A stretch of DNA of 64,000 nt, from contig CAVYJC010000003.1 of NCBI GenBank assembly GCA_963768715.1, positions 434,001 to 498,000 of the forward strand, read 5' to 3'. Origin of the DNA: DATKEJ01 sp963768715. Lineage in GTDB: Bacteria > Bacteroidota > Rhodothermia > Rhodothermales > DATKEJ01. Every line of letters starts with the position of its first letter. Within the stretch, counting starts at the first letter, position 1. Below the pieces are notes generated by a model. The model was not told the DNA's origin. It ran no database searches and was given only the letters and a program-made list of their open reading frames with translations. This document shows, piece by piece, positions 28,068 to 36,399 of the stretch. A program made the position numbers and the translations under genes.

Positions 28068-29117
28068 ATGGCTCGCTCGGATTCACTCGCCCTTTTCGAT
28101 CGTTTTGAGACGTCGATTCGAAACGGCTCATTCAAACCTGTGTACCTCCTTTACGGTAAGGAGAAGTACCTGATCGATCGCTGCCAGAAGCTTGTCGTGG
28201 AGCATGCCCTTGCCCCGCACGAACGTGATTTCAATCTGACGATCGTCTATGGCGGCGACGTGGAGTCGCAATCCGTACTTGCCGAGTGCGCCTCCTATCC
28301 TACGATGGCGCAGCGACGCGTGGTGATCGTGCGAGACTTTGACGAACTGGCTGGCAACGATCAATTTATGGCATATGCGAAGCAGCCAAATCCGCAAACG
28401 ATTCTCGTACTGGTGAGTGGGGCCGGCATCAAGTCCAATCCTTACGCCGCAATAAGTCGGGCTGCGGAGACGTTCAACATGGAAAGCGTGCTTCAGAACC
28501 GCGTCCCCGGATGGATCAGGAATGCACTCGGCGATCTGGGCTACAAAATCAGTGCTTCTGCGATCGAGATGCTCGCGGAGTTGGCCGGTTCCGACTTATA
28601 CACAATCTCGAACGAAATTGATAAGCTTGTGAGTTTCGTTGGGGATCGAAAGTCGGTTGAGGAGAAAGACGTGCTGGAAGTGGCAGGCCACTCGAGCGAG
28701 TTCAATGTCTTCGAACTTCAGAAACGGGTAGTTGCAGCGGATTTTCTCAACGCCGAGGCGATTATGAGCCGAATGTTGCAGGTTTCTTCAAATACTGCAG
28801 GCACAGCAATTATGACTGTAACGGTTCTGGCGTCGTATTTTACTAAGCTAATGAAACTGTCGGATCAGAAGGTAAAGGCCCTTGAACCTAACGCAGTTGC
28901 AAAGTTGATTGGTGTACCGAGTTACTTCGTGAGTGAATATCGGTCGGCCCTGAAATCGGTTGGAGATGCTGGCATTGAGCGAGCAAACCTGGCCTTGTTG
29001 GGCGCTGACTATGAGCTCAAGGGAGGCTCGGAACGTGATGAGTGGTTGATACTAACCATGATGTTGAGGCGGCTTACCGGAGGGAAGGATCGTAACATCG
29101 GCAGAGCCGCCGCGTAG
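28068..29117 (+). CDS. holA: DNA polymerase III delta subunit HolA
   Basis: 349 residues. The N-terminal clamp-loader domain has the degenerate P-loop region VYLLYGKEKYLIDRC and YPTMAQRRVVIVRDFDEL. The central part reads VPGWIRNALGDLGYKIS and ELAGSDLYTISNEIDKLVSF. The C-terminal collar domain runs FNVFELQKRVVAADFLNAE to ERDEWLILTMMLRRLTGG. Delta opens the beta sliding clamp during loading. Length and domain order are normal. It is the first gene after a 286-bp gap. Confidence 0.93.
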   Translation: MARSDSLALFDRFETSIRNGSFKPVYLLYGKEKYLIDRCQKLVVEHALAPHERDFNLTIVYGGDVESQSVLAECASYPTMAQRRVVIVRDFDELAGNDQFMAYAKQPNPQTILVLVSGAGIKSNPYAAISRAAETFNMESVLQNRVPGWIRNALGDLGYKISASAIEMLAELAGSDLYTISNEIDKLVSFVGDRKSVEEKDVLEVAGHSSEFNVFELQKRVVAADFLNAEAIMSRMLQVSSNTAGTAIMTVTVLASYFTKLMKLSDQKVKALEPNAVAKLIGVPSYFVSEYRSALKSVGDAGIERANLALLGADYELKGGSERDEWLILTMMLRRLTGGKDRNIGRAAA

Positions 29118-29127
29118 CGAAAGTAAT

Positions 29128-29154
29128 GGGCCGTACGGCAGTATCGTTCGGCCC
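29128..29154 (+). terminator. Hairpin between holA and the sigma factor gene
   Basis: GGGCCG-T-ACG (29128-29137) pairs with CGT-T-CGGCCC (29145-29154), a ten-position stem with one T-T mismatch and a 7-nt loop. No U tract follows, so termination would be imperfect; it could equally be an RNA stability element. Confidence 0.4.
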
Positions 29155-29172
29155 TCATGAATAGGAGACTTA

Positions 29173-29868
29173 ATGGTCAATAAGACAATAAAGAGTTCGG
29201 ACGCTTCCACCACGAGTGATCTGCGCGCCCGTCGCGTTATTCGCAAGATGCCCGGTGTGGATGTGCCGAACAAACTCGTTCAGGAATTGTCGCTCATGAG
29301 CGATGAGGATTTGATGTCACAGTTCCAGGCCGGAGTCGTCGAGGCCTTCGATATCCTGGTAGGTCGATACAAAGATCCTCTGACGAATTATATCTATCGC
29401 TTTCTCGGCGATATGAAAGAGTGCGAGGACCTTCTCCAGGAGACCTTCCTCCGCGTTTATCGCAACCGTCACTCCTATCGTCGGATTGCCAAGTACTCTA
29501 CATGGCTCTATACGATTGCAGGTAACCTCGCCAGGTCTGAGTATCGGAAGAGAAAAAGACGTCGTCTCTACTCACTCCAATCCGTCAATCGTGACGAGGA
29601 AGAGTATGAAGTTGAGATCCCCGACGAAACTTTCTCTCCTGACCGGCATACGGAAAGCGTATTTCAGGACCAGTACATTCAGGACGCCCTGAAGGAGATT
29701 CCGCAGGAATTCCGGGAAGTGGTTGTTCTTCGCGACGTGCAGCAGTTGGCGTACGAGGAAATAGCCGAAATTACCGGTCTTCCGATGGGAACTGTGAAAA
29801 GCCGGATCAATCGGGGTCGGACGAAGTTGCAAGCATTGCTGAAGGACATCTACTCTCCTCAACAGTAG
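29173..29868 (+). CDS. RNA polymerase sigma factor, sigma-70/ECF (RpoE-like)
   Basis: 231 residues. Region 2 reads DEDLMSQFQAGVVEAFDILV, YIYRFLGDMKECEDLLQETF and TWLYTIAGNLARSEYRKRKR. Region 4 reads EIPQEFREVVVLRDVQQLAY and GLPMGTVKSRINRGRTKLQ. It has a ~40-residue N-terminal extension beyond typical ECF factors. The next gene encodes a TM protein with the layout of an anti-sigma factor, so this is probably a stress-response ECF pair at the envelope. The ribosome-binding site is weak (ATAGGAGAC about 10 bp upstream of ATG). Confidence 0.92.
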   Translation: MVNKTIKSSDASTTSDLRARRVIRKMPGVDVPNKLVQELSLMSDEDLMSQFQAGVVEAFDILVGRYKDPLTNYIYRFLGDMKECEDLLQETFLRVYRNRHSYRRIAKYSTWLYTIAGNLARSEYRKRKRRRLYSLQSVNRDEEEYEVEIPDETFSPDRHTESVFQDQYIQDALKEIPQEFREVVVLRDVQQLAYEEIAEITGLPMGTVKSRINRGRTKLQALLKDIYSPQQ

Positions 29869-29976
29869 AGTTTTCGATCAAAGCATGGCGTGTCACTGCG
29901 CTGAATATCGACTATGGCGGCTGAGTCATTGCGTGGCTTGGATCCGCTGATTGTTTGAGTCCAGAACGGTGTGCCT

Positions 29977-30627
29977 ATGAGCCTCGATTACGATTTCAAC
30001 GCTTCGGATCTGGACGAATTTCTTGTTGAATATGTTGACGGCACCATGGACCATGTGGTGCGGGAAGCGTTCGAGGAATTCCTCCGTGTCTATCCCGAAG
30101 TAGCGGAGCAGGTCGACTGCCTCGCTTCTGTTCGGTCCGAGCTCTGTCGGCTCGGTGACAAATGCCGGTGCCACGCACCGCCTGGCTTCCAGGATCGTCT
30201 CAAAGAACAACTCCTGGAAGAATCAGATAAGCGCACGCTGGTTGCTGATGATGCCTGGCTGCCTCATCTCAATACGTTTGCGCTTGCTTTCTCACTGACA
30301 TTGCTGGCACTGGCCATCGGACTTTCTTCGTCGACCGCCACGCGCGAGACAACGGAATCAGTTGCCGCAGAGGTCGTCGACGACACACGACCCCCTTCGG
30401 AGATTGCGGGCACTCGAAGTCCCTTGGTAGAACAGGTCCTCCATTTCGATAACTCCGTCGCTTTCACTCGTGACGTCGGCCGGGGTGTCTCGCACACGCA
30501 TCCCGGTTCGCGTGAGGTACATGTGGAGGCGGCTTTCGACAGGCCAATGTTGCTCAGCGTACGACGAGATATCGTGGCAATGCGCCCCATCTCGACCAGA
30601 GACCCGATCAGGTATACGCGGCCGTAG
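29977..30627 (+). CDS. Probable membrane anti-sigma factor
   Basis: 216 residues from ATG 29977. The cytoplasmic N-terminus (LDEFLVEYVDGTMDHVVREA, EVAEQVDCLASVRSELCRLG) has the helix arrangement and Cys residues (CLASVRSELC, KCRC) of zinc-type anti-sigma domains, without the exact HXXXCXXC motif. A TM helix (FALAFSLTLLALAIGLSS) is followed by a ~110-residue periplasmic tail. Position directly behind the ECF sigma gene supports the role. What it senses is unknown. Confidence 0.7.
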   Translation: MSLDYDFNASDLDEFLVEYVDGTMDHVVREAFEEFLRVYPEVAEQVDCLASVRSELCRLGDKCRCHAPPGFQDRLKEQLLEESDKRTLVADDAWLPHLNTFALAFSLTLLALAIGLSSSTATRETTESVAAEVVDDTRPPSEIAGTRSPLVEQVLHFDNSVAFTRDVGRGVSHTHPGSREVHVEAAFDRPMLLSVRRDIVAMRPISTRDPIRYTRP

Positions 30628-30735
30628 GGCCACTGGCCGGCCGTTCGCCCTTCCGACTGGAACCAATTATCTGCCTTGCCCCGTGCTGGGGAAGTGCCGT
30701 TCTTCCGGCGCATGGTCCCTACTCCACTCCTACCG

Positions 30736-32196
30736 ATGTCGCGACCGCGCTTCGTCACGCGTCTGTCATTGCAGTTTCTGTTTGCATGTCTCGTCGGGCT
30801 GAACAGCGGACGAGCCTTCGCACAGACCGAGGATTCGCTCCTTCATTTTGTTCGCGGTGAGACCACCGAAGACATCGTTTCCGGCTCTGACCCCGCCGAG
30901 CGATACGCGGTCTTCCTTCCGTCGACGTACAAGCCCGACCGAACGGCCCCTGTACTCTTCCTCATGGATCCGCGGGGCCGCGCGACGATTCCCCTCAAAC
31001 TGTTCCGAGATGCCGCGGATCAATTCGGTTTCGTGTTGATCAGCTCCTACAACACCCTCAGTGATGCTGACTCAGCGTTCACGGCAGACGATAAAGCGCT
31101 CTCGGCAATGCTCATTGACGCCCAGGTACGTTTCGCCGTGGATCCAAAGAGATTCTACCTCGTGGGCTTTTCGGGAACTGCTCATTACGCATGGACGATT
31201 GCGCCTCAGCTGGACGGTCATCTGGCCGGCATAATGGGCGCCGGCGGTGGCTTGCCCTCCTACTCCGAGCCAATACAGCGGGCCCTGAAGGCGCGATACC
31301 CCTTCGTATTCTTCGCGACGGCGGGGATGGCTGATTTTAACTTTGACGGCGTTCGTTATCTGGACCAGGCCCTCGATTCAACGAATTTTCCCCACCGCTT
31401 CGTGGCGCACGAAGGCAGGCACTCCTGGCCCCCGGAGCATATCGCGCATGATGTGGTAGAGTGGTTCCATCTTCAGGCCATGCGCGCCGGCCTGGCCCCC
31501 AGAAATGAGACGTTCATTGATGCGACGCGAAAGAAGTACCTCTTCGAAGCATCCGCCCTTGAAGCATCGGGTCGACGTGCAGACGCCTACCGACGATACC
31601 GCGAAATCATACAGGATTTCGAGGGACTTGGTGGGTCGCCCGAGGCGCACAAACGCTTCGAATCACTCGGTCGGGAGCGGTCGGTCGGTCGCGAATTCGC
31701 TCGGCGGGCCGAGATCGCCCGGCGCGTCATCAAGTACCAACTCAAGGTTCGTAGTTTCTGTCTCGACTATAGAAAGGCGAAAAACATTCCGACCCTCGAG
31801 AAAGCGCGCGGGAAACTCCACATCGAAAAGTTGAAGAAGCGGGCCGAATCCCAGGACGGAGAGGAGGCGGCCGCAGCGCAAAGAATGCTCGCCACGGCAT
31901 TCGTGAACGCCGGCTTCTACGAGCCTCGAGATTACTTCGCGAAGGGAGACTTTCGCCGTGCCGCGGGCATGTTGCGGATCGCCATGGCAATCTGGCCGGG
32001 CGTGCCGCACGTCTGCTACCAGTTGGCACGCGCCACAGCCCAGTTGGGAGAAGTAGACGAAGCGTTCAAGGCACTCGACTGCGGGCTTGAGGCCGATTGG
32101 GCCACGAAGGAACTGGTCGAGAGCGACTCACTGCTTGAGCCGCTGAGGGCAGATCCTCGACTCAAGATCATGATCGAAGGCCTGATTCAGAAGTGA
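30736..32196 (+). CDS. Secreted alpha/beta-hydrolase-like protein with TPR-like C-terminus
   Basis: 486 residues from ATG 30736, giving a clear signal peptide (LSLQFLFACLVGLNSGRAFA); starts further upstream would bury it. The hydrolase half has APVLFLMDPRG, the nucleophile elbow GFSGTAHY (S146) and HEGRHSWPPEHI with the likely catalytic His; it is closest to the PHB-depolymerase/esterase-D type fold. The C-terminal half is helical and TPR-like (ASGRRADAYRRYREII, ACYQLARATAQLGEV-type). It is probably periplasmic or outer-membrane associated. Substrate unknown. It converges on the metalloprotease gene. Confidence 0.7.
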   Translation: MSRPRFVTRLSLQFLFACLVGLNSGRAFAQTEDSLLHFVRGETTEDIVSGSDPAERYAVFLPSTYKPDRTAPVLFLMDPRGRATIPLKLFRDAADQFGFVLISSYNTLSDADSAFTADDKALSAMLIDAQVRFAVDPKRFYLVGFSGTAHYAWTIAPQLDGHLAGIMGAGGGLPSYSEPIQRALKARYPFVFFATAGMADFNFDGVRYLDQALDSTNFPHRFVAHEGRHSWPPEHIAHDVVEWFHLQAMRAGLAPRNETFIDATRKKYLFEASALEASGRRADAYRRYREIIQDFEGLGGSPEAHKRFESLGRERSVGREFARRAEIARRVIKYQLKVRSFCLDYRKAKNIPTLEKARGKLHIEKLKKRAESQDGEEAAAAQRMLATAFVNAGFYEPRDYFAKGDFRRAAGMLRIAMAIWPGVPHVCYQLARATAQLGEVDEAFKALDCGLEADWATKELVESDSLLEPLRADPRLKIMIEGLIQK

Positions 32197-32298
32197 ACCC
32201 GGGATCCCACGCTCTCAAGCTGAAACCCCTGCGAACTCGAATGGAGTCAAAATATGCCTGGGTACAGCGGCTCGCCTGTTCGGCGGCAGAACTGGAAC

Positions 32299-34962
32299 CT
32301 ACTTCGCCAGCAGCATCGCTCGTGATTGTGAGCCGGAAACGGTTTGAACCAACGCAAAATAGATTCCGGAACTCAAATCGGAACCGTCGAATGTAGCTCG
32401 GTGCCAGCCGGGTCCGGCAGCACCATCCCAAAGCCGCTTAACCTCCATTCCGAGAGCGTCAAATACCGACACCCTCACAGGACCCGCCTCAGCGAGCCCG
32501 TATTCGATGACAGTCGTCGGGTTGAAAGGGTTGGGATAATTCTGGCGCAGCTCGAGTTGGCCGGGTATCTCTCCAGCAAGATCGTCCTTCGAAATCTCGC
32601 GTGGCGCAATCGCCGTGACGGAGCCCTCGACATCGTTTTCGCTCTCCTCGTACTCGTTTCCCGTCTTGGAAACTGCGGTGACGGTGAACGTGACGGCGGT
32701 GACCTTCGGTTTCCAACTGGAAACAATCGCACAGATTCCGGAATCGTCAGTCTGACACGATCCGGTATTCCCTTCACTCCAGATTCCACTGACAACAGCC
32801 CCCCGCTCCGGCCTATGATCGGCATTGTGCACAACGGCCACGACGTTGGAGGTCCATCGCTGCTTTCCTGCTGTCGCTATCTGCAGGTCACCCAAGTGAA
32901 TCGACGAAACCTCCGCCACGGGCGGTGGCGCATCACTGGACGTCTGCGAACGGATGTACATATGATCGACGGACACCTGGTCGACCACGCTGTTGCCGCG
33001 CCCGCGGTCCGTATCCTCGAGTCGTATCCAGACAGAGGATCCAACAGGAGTGCCGATATCAAACGTCTGGTATGCACCGGTGTCACTCGTCTCAGACAAC
33101 TCGAACATCGGGGAGAAAGTACTCCCGTCCGTTGAGTACGACATCACGAATGAATCTCCGTCCGTCGAAGGGGAGCTCCAGGCATTTGCATGGAATGTCG
33201 ACGCCTCACCACTCGGGATGTCGAACCGCCACATCACGTCGAGGCGGCTCGTTCGGTTAGCGACCCACCCACCGGTCTCCTCCTCGTCGAACACTTCAGA
33301 GGCGCCGTCGTTGGCGCCCGTTTTGGCAATTTCTCCGGAAGAGATTCCATACCGCAAGCTCTCTGCGGCCGCAATGTGATCCGAATAGGAGAGCATCGTC
33401 CTGGCGCTATCGACGTTGGAGAACTCTGACTGATCACTGTCGCGATAGGCGTACGTGCGGTAGTAGTACGCCGAGCCCTGCGGCAAGCCCGAATCGGAAA
33501 ATGCCGCTGCATTCGCTGCAAGCGTCGCGATCTCAGACCATCCTGAAACGCCGTTGGACGACCGCTGGACTTTGTATCCGGTCTCATCGGTGGCATTGTC
33601 GGTCCACTCCACATCGATGGAAGACTCTGAAATGCCCGTCGCGATGAGGTTGGTCGGGGACAAGGGAGGATCCGGCGTAGAAACGGATGCTCGGAAGTCT
33701 GCCACCTGGCAGGCCGTTCGGTTGAGACCAAAGACTGCGTCGGAGGGATCCGATTGGTCCTGCGCGATGCCCATCGGATCGCCGTTGTGTTGATTGTCAG
33801 GACTTGACCAGTACGTGATCCGGGTGCAGCCGAACCCTCCCTGATCCGAGCACTGGTTATTGTAGGCCATTATGGTTCGCCAGCGCTGCGCCGAAGTCCC
33901 ACCGAAGGCCTCCTGGTTGACGTAACCATGGTGCCACATGCAGGGCGTCGTATTCGAATTCACGTACCAGTCGTGATGAAGCCCCATGTTGTGGCCCATC
34001 TCGTGCGCGAGTGACTTGTTCGTTGTCAGGCAGTCATCACGCACGACGGAAAAGGCTGCGCTGGACGAGAGTGCCGTCGGCGTGCTTTGGATGTATCCGA
34101 TGCCGCATCCTCCGGTGTCTGTAATTAGCGAGACGAGATCCGCTCCGTAGGCTTCACGCCACGTGTGAACGATATCCATGTACCCGTCGAAATTCGTACT
34201 CAACCTGCTCAGGTCGATACTCGCATTATTCGACTCCAAATAGAACACCTCGTCTGTGTAGACAAGGTTGATCGTATGGGTCACACCGGAATTTGCATTG
34301 GCGGCGTTCATCTCGGCAACAGCCGCTGCGATGGCGGCCTGGGCGGACTGTGCCGTACCACCGAGCGCGGACCGAGCCTGTGCCGTATAGACCACCATCA
34401 CGTCGATCGTCTTGCTCGAGCAGCTCGTTGAGGCAACACAGGCGCTTGCGGCCTCCACTTTCCCGAGCTGCGCGCCCAACTCTGCCTCGGGAAGAGGCAC
34501 GCCGTCATCGACTCCCTCGTCATACGCATCCTTCGGCACGACCTCGAGAACGGCGTAGATGGGCCCACTCTTCTGGCGAATGAGGAATGTCTGGCTGTCG
34601 AATTCGACTTTCCCAAAAAGGATGCCGCTCTCGTCGACCGCAAACACGACGGAACTCATAGGATGACCTGCTACTTCGCCCGTCCAGGTCTCCGAATGAA
34701 ACTGACGCCCCCTCGACTTCTCCAACGCGGTCACCGAGACGTCGGGAAAGAGATTGAGCGATACGCTGGAATGCTTCAGGGCCTCCGCGTTGACCTGCGC
34801 ATACCGAAAGCGCGCACCTTCCGTGCGCTCCTGCGCCGTACTGATTCCGAACTCGCTCGGGTTCGCCGCCGGACCGAGCAACTGCTGCGCCCGGGCGGGA
34901 GCTATCGCTAGGACAAGGATTCCAAAAAGAATACCGGGACGGGAAAAAAGCTGCCTCCCCAT
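32299..34962 (-). CDS. Secreted reprolysin-like metalloprotease with T9SS sorting domain
   Basis: 887 residues. A signal peptide (ILFGILVLAIAPARA) precedes a ~170-residue propeptide-like part. The zinc metalloprotease domain follows, with the metzincin motif HEMGHNMGLHHD around residues 319-330. Next come a fibronectin-III-like domain (PTNLIATGISESSIDVEW) and a further beta region. The C-terminal type IX sorting domain runs LRQNYPNPFNPTTVIEYGL to SSGIYFALVQTVSG. Expected to be exported by Sec, moved across the outer membrane by T9SS and anchored or released. The six-Cys content around CGIGY/DDCLTTN suggests disulfides. Confidence 0.92.
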   Translation of the reverse strand: MGRQLFSRPGILFGILVLAIAPARAQQLLGPAANPSEFGISTAQERTEGARFRYAQVNAEALKHSSVSLNLFPDVSVTALEKSRGRQFHSETWTGEVAGHPMSSVVFAVDESGILFGKVEFDSQTFLIRQKSGPIYAVLEVVPKDAYDEGVDDGVPLPEAELGAQLGKVEAASACVASTSCSSKTIDVMVVYTAQARSALGGTAQSAQAAIAAAVAEMNAANANSGVTHTINLVYTDEVFYLESNNASIDLSRLSTNFDGYMDIVHTWREAYGADLVSLITDTGGCGIGYIQSTPTALSSSAAFSVVRDDCLTTNKSLAHEMGHNMGLHHDWYVNSNTTPCMWHHGYVNQEAFGGTSAQRWRTIMAYNNQCSDQGGFGCTRITYWSSPDNQHNGDPMGIAQDQSDPSDAVFGLNRTACQVADFRASVSTPDPPLSPTNLIATGISESSIDVEWTDNATDETGYKVQRSSNGVSGWSEIATLAANAAAFSDSGLPQGSAYYYRTYAYRDSDQSEFSNVDSARTMLSYSDHIAAAESLRYGISSGEIAKTGANDGASEVFDEEETGGWVANRTSRLDVMWRFDIPSGEASTFHANAWSSPSTDGDSFVMSYSTDGSTFSPMFELSETSDTGAYQTFDIGTPVGSSVWIRLEDTDRGRGNSVVDQVSVDHMYIRSQTSSDAPPPVAEVSSIHLGDLQIATAGKQRWTSNVVAVVHNADHRPERGAVVSGIWSEGNTGSCQTDDSGICAIVSSWKPKVTAVTFTVTAVSKTGNEYEESENDVEGSVTAIAPREISKDDLAGEIPGQLELRQNYPNPFNPTTVIEYGLAEAGPVRVSVFDALGMEVKRLWDGAAGPGWHRATFDGSDLSSGIYFALVQTVSGSQSRAMLLAK

Positions 34963-35337
34963 GACGCCTCCATGTCATTGGTGAGATCAGATCTACGCTG
35001 TCAAGTCGTCCCTGACTCAACGTTCTACCCCTCGTCAGACTCCACAGATTCGAAGATACCGGCCTCTCCCGGCACCACCGATCCGGCTTCCTGGAGCCTT
35101 TGCGAGAAGTAGGAGGTTAAGGAGGACGACGCTAAATACCAAATTCCATGCGTCCGGTATCCGTGGCCCGTTGTCCGTAGTCGACCACCCCGTTCGATCA
35201 TCCGTCACTCAACTCTGAATCCTGCATTCCTAATTCTGAATTTCTCCTGTGGGGTGCACCACTACAACCTCTAGGCCCAACTCGCTCTTGATTGGGTTGT
35301 CGCACAGATCGTTGATTGGGCTACATCCCGAAGTGTC
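34963..35337. other. Divergent intergenic region with heptad words
   Basis: 375 bp between the protease (minus) and the GRE activase (plus). No gene found. Word series: tccggta/tccgtgg/cccgttg/tccgtag at about 35155-35185, and ctgaat/cctgcatt/cctaatt/ctgaattt at about 35213-35246. Both promoters must be here. I see no clear -35/-10 pair by eye. Confidence 0.55.
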
Positions 35338-36279
35338 ATGTCAGAAACAGGTGTGGTTTTCGATATCCAGCGATTCTCGATCCACGACGGACCGGGAATC
35401 CGGACGACGGTCTTTATGAAAGGCTGTTCACTGGCATGTTTCTGGTGTCATAATCCCGAAAGTCGACGACCTCGGCCGGAATTGATGTACAGGGCGGACC
35501 GCTGCATCGCGTGCGGTGAGTGCGTGGAGGTCTGTCCGAATCATGCGCATCGCCTCGTCGACGGACTGCATCTGTTCGACCGGTCGATCTGCTCAACTGC
35601 GGGCGAATGCGTGAAGGTTTGTTGCTCGGGGGCACTCGAAATGGCCGGCAGGTGGATGACTGTCGATGAGGTCATGGCAGAAGTCCTTCTCGACAAACCG
35701 TTTTTCGACCGTTCCGGGGGTGGTGTGACACTTTCAGGCGGTGAGCCGGGGCTGCGAAGTACGTTCTCGCGTGACATCCTTGCTCGTTGCCGGACAGAAG
35801 GTGTTCACACGGCCATCGAAACATGCGGCAACTGTCGCTGGCGCGATCTCGAGGAGATTTTGGAGTTCACAGATCTCGTGATGATGGACCTGAAGCTGAT
35901 GAGTCCTGACAAGCACCGGGCGGCGACGGGATCCTCGAACGAGCGCATACTCGAAAATGCCGTTCACCTCGCAAAGACGGCAGTACCGATCGTCTTTCGG
36001 ACGCCGATTGTGCCGACCGTGAATGACGATCCTGAGGAATTTGGGCAAATCGCGGCGTTCGTCGGCGAGCTCGTGCATCTCCGGGCGGAGGCGGGAAACG
36101 GGGTCGCCGCCGCACCGATCACGCTCGAGCTGCTGCCTTTCCACAAACTTGCCGGCGATAAATATCGGAGTCTCGGCATGGAGTACCGTGCCGCAAACTT
36201 TGACACTCCTACCCAAGAGACGATGAATACGCTCGCCCGACTTGCAGAAGACAGCGGGCTGCAAGTCAGAACCAGGTAG
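35338..36279 (+). CDS. Glycyl-radical enzyme activase (radical SAM, PflA-like)
   Basis: 313 residues. It has the radical SAM motif CSLACFWC (CX3CX2C) directly after DGPGIRTTVFMKG, a ferredoxin-like insert, and the SAM-binding SGGEP. The first insert cluster is regular (CIACGECVEVCP). The second reads CSTAGECVKVCC: the usual second Cys is Ala, and the residue after the last Cys is Cys instead of Pro. Family members use SAM to place a glycyl radical on a partner enzyme; the partner is the next gene, 120 bp downstream. Start ATG 35338 is the standard N-terminus (VVFDIQRFSIHDGPG). Oxygen-sensitive chemistry implies expression under low oxygen. Confidence 0.92.
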   Translation: MSETGVVFDIQRFSIHDGPGIRTTVFMKGCSLACFWCHNPESRRPRPELMYRADRCIACGECVEVCPNHAHRLVDGLHLFDRSICSTAGECVKVCCSGALEMAGRWMTVDEVMAEVLLDKPFFDRSGGGVTLSGGEPGLRSTFSRDILARCRTEGVHTAIETCGNCRWRDLEEILEFTDLVMMDLKLMSPDKHRAATGSSNERILENAVHLAKTAVPIVFRTPIVPTVNDDPEEFGQIAAFVGELVHLRAEAGNGVAAAPITLELLPFHKLAGDKYRSLGMEYRAANFDTPTQETMNTLARLAEDSGLQVRTR

Positions 36280-36399
36280 AGAGGAACATCAAATACCAAA
36301 CTTCAAACACCAAACTTGAGTCCAGACGAAACAAGTCGCAGTAGGCCCTCGCGGGTGGCTTTGCCTTGTACCAAGCGCCGTACATAACCGACGAAGAAG
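36280..36399 (+). repeat. caaactt heptad array between activase and radical enzyme
   Basis: The series caaatac-caaactt-caaacac-caaactt lies at about 36291-36318, directly after the activase stop. The remaining 80 bp before ATG 36400 shows no obvious hairpin or promoter. Confidence 0.6.
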
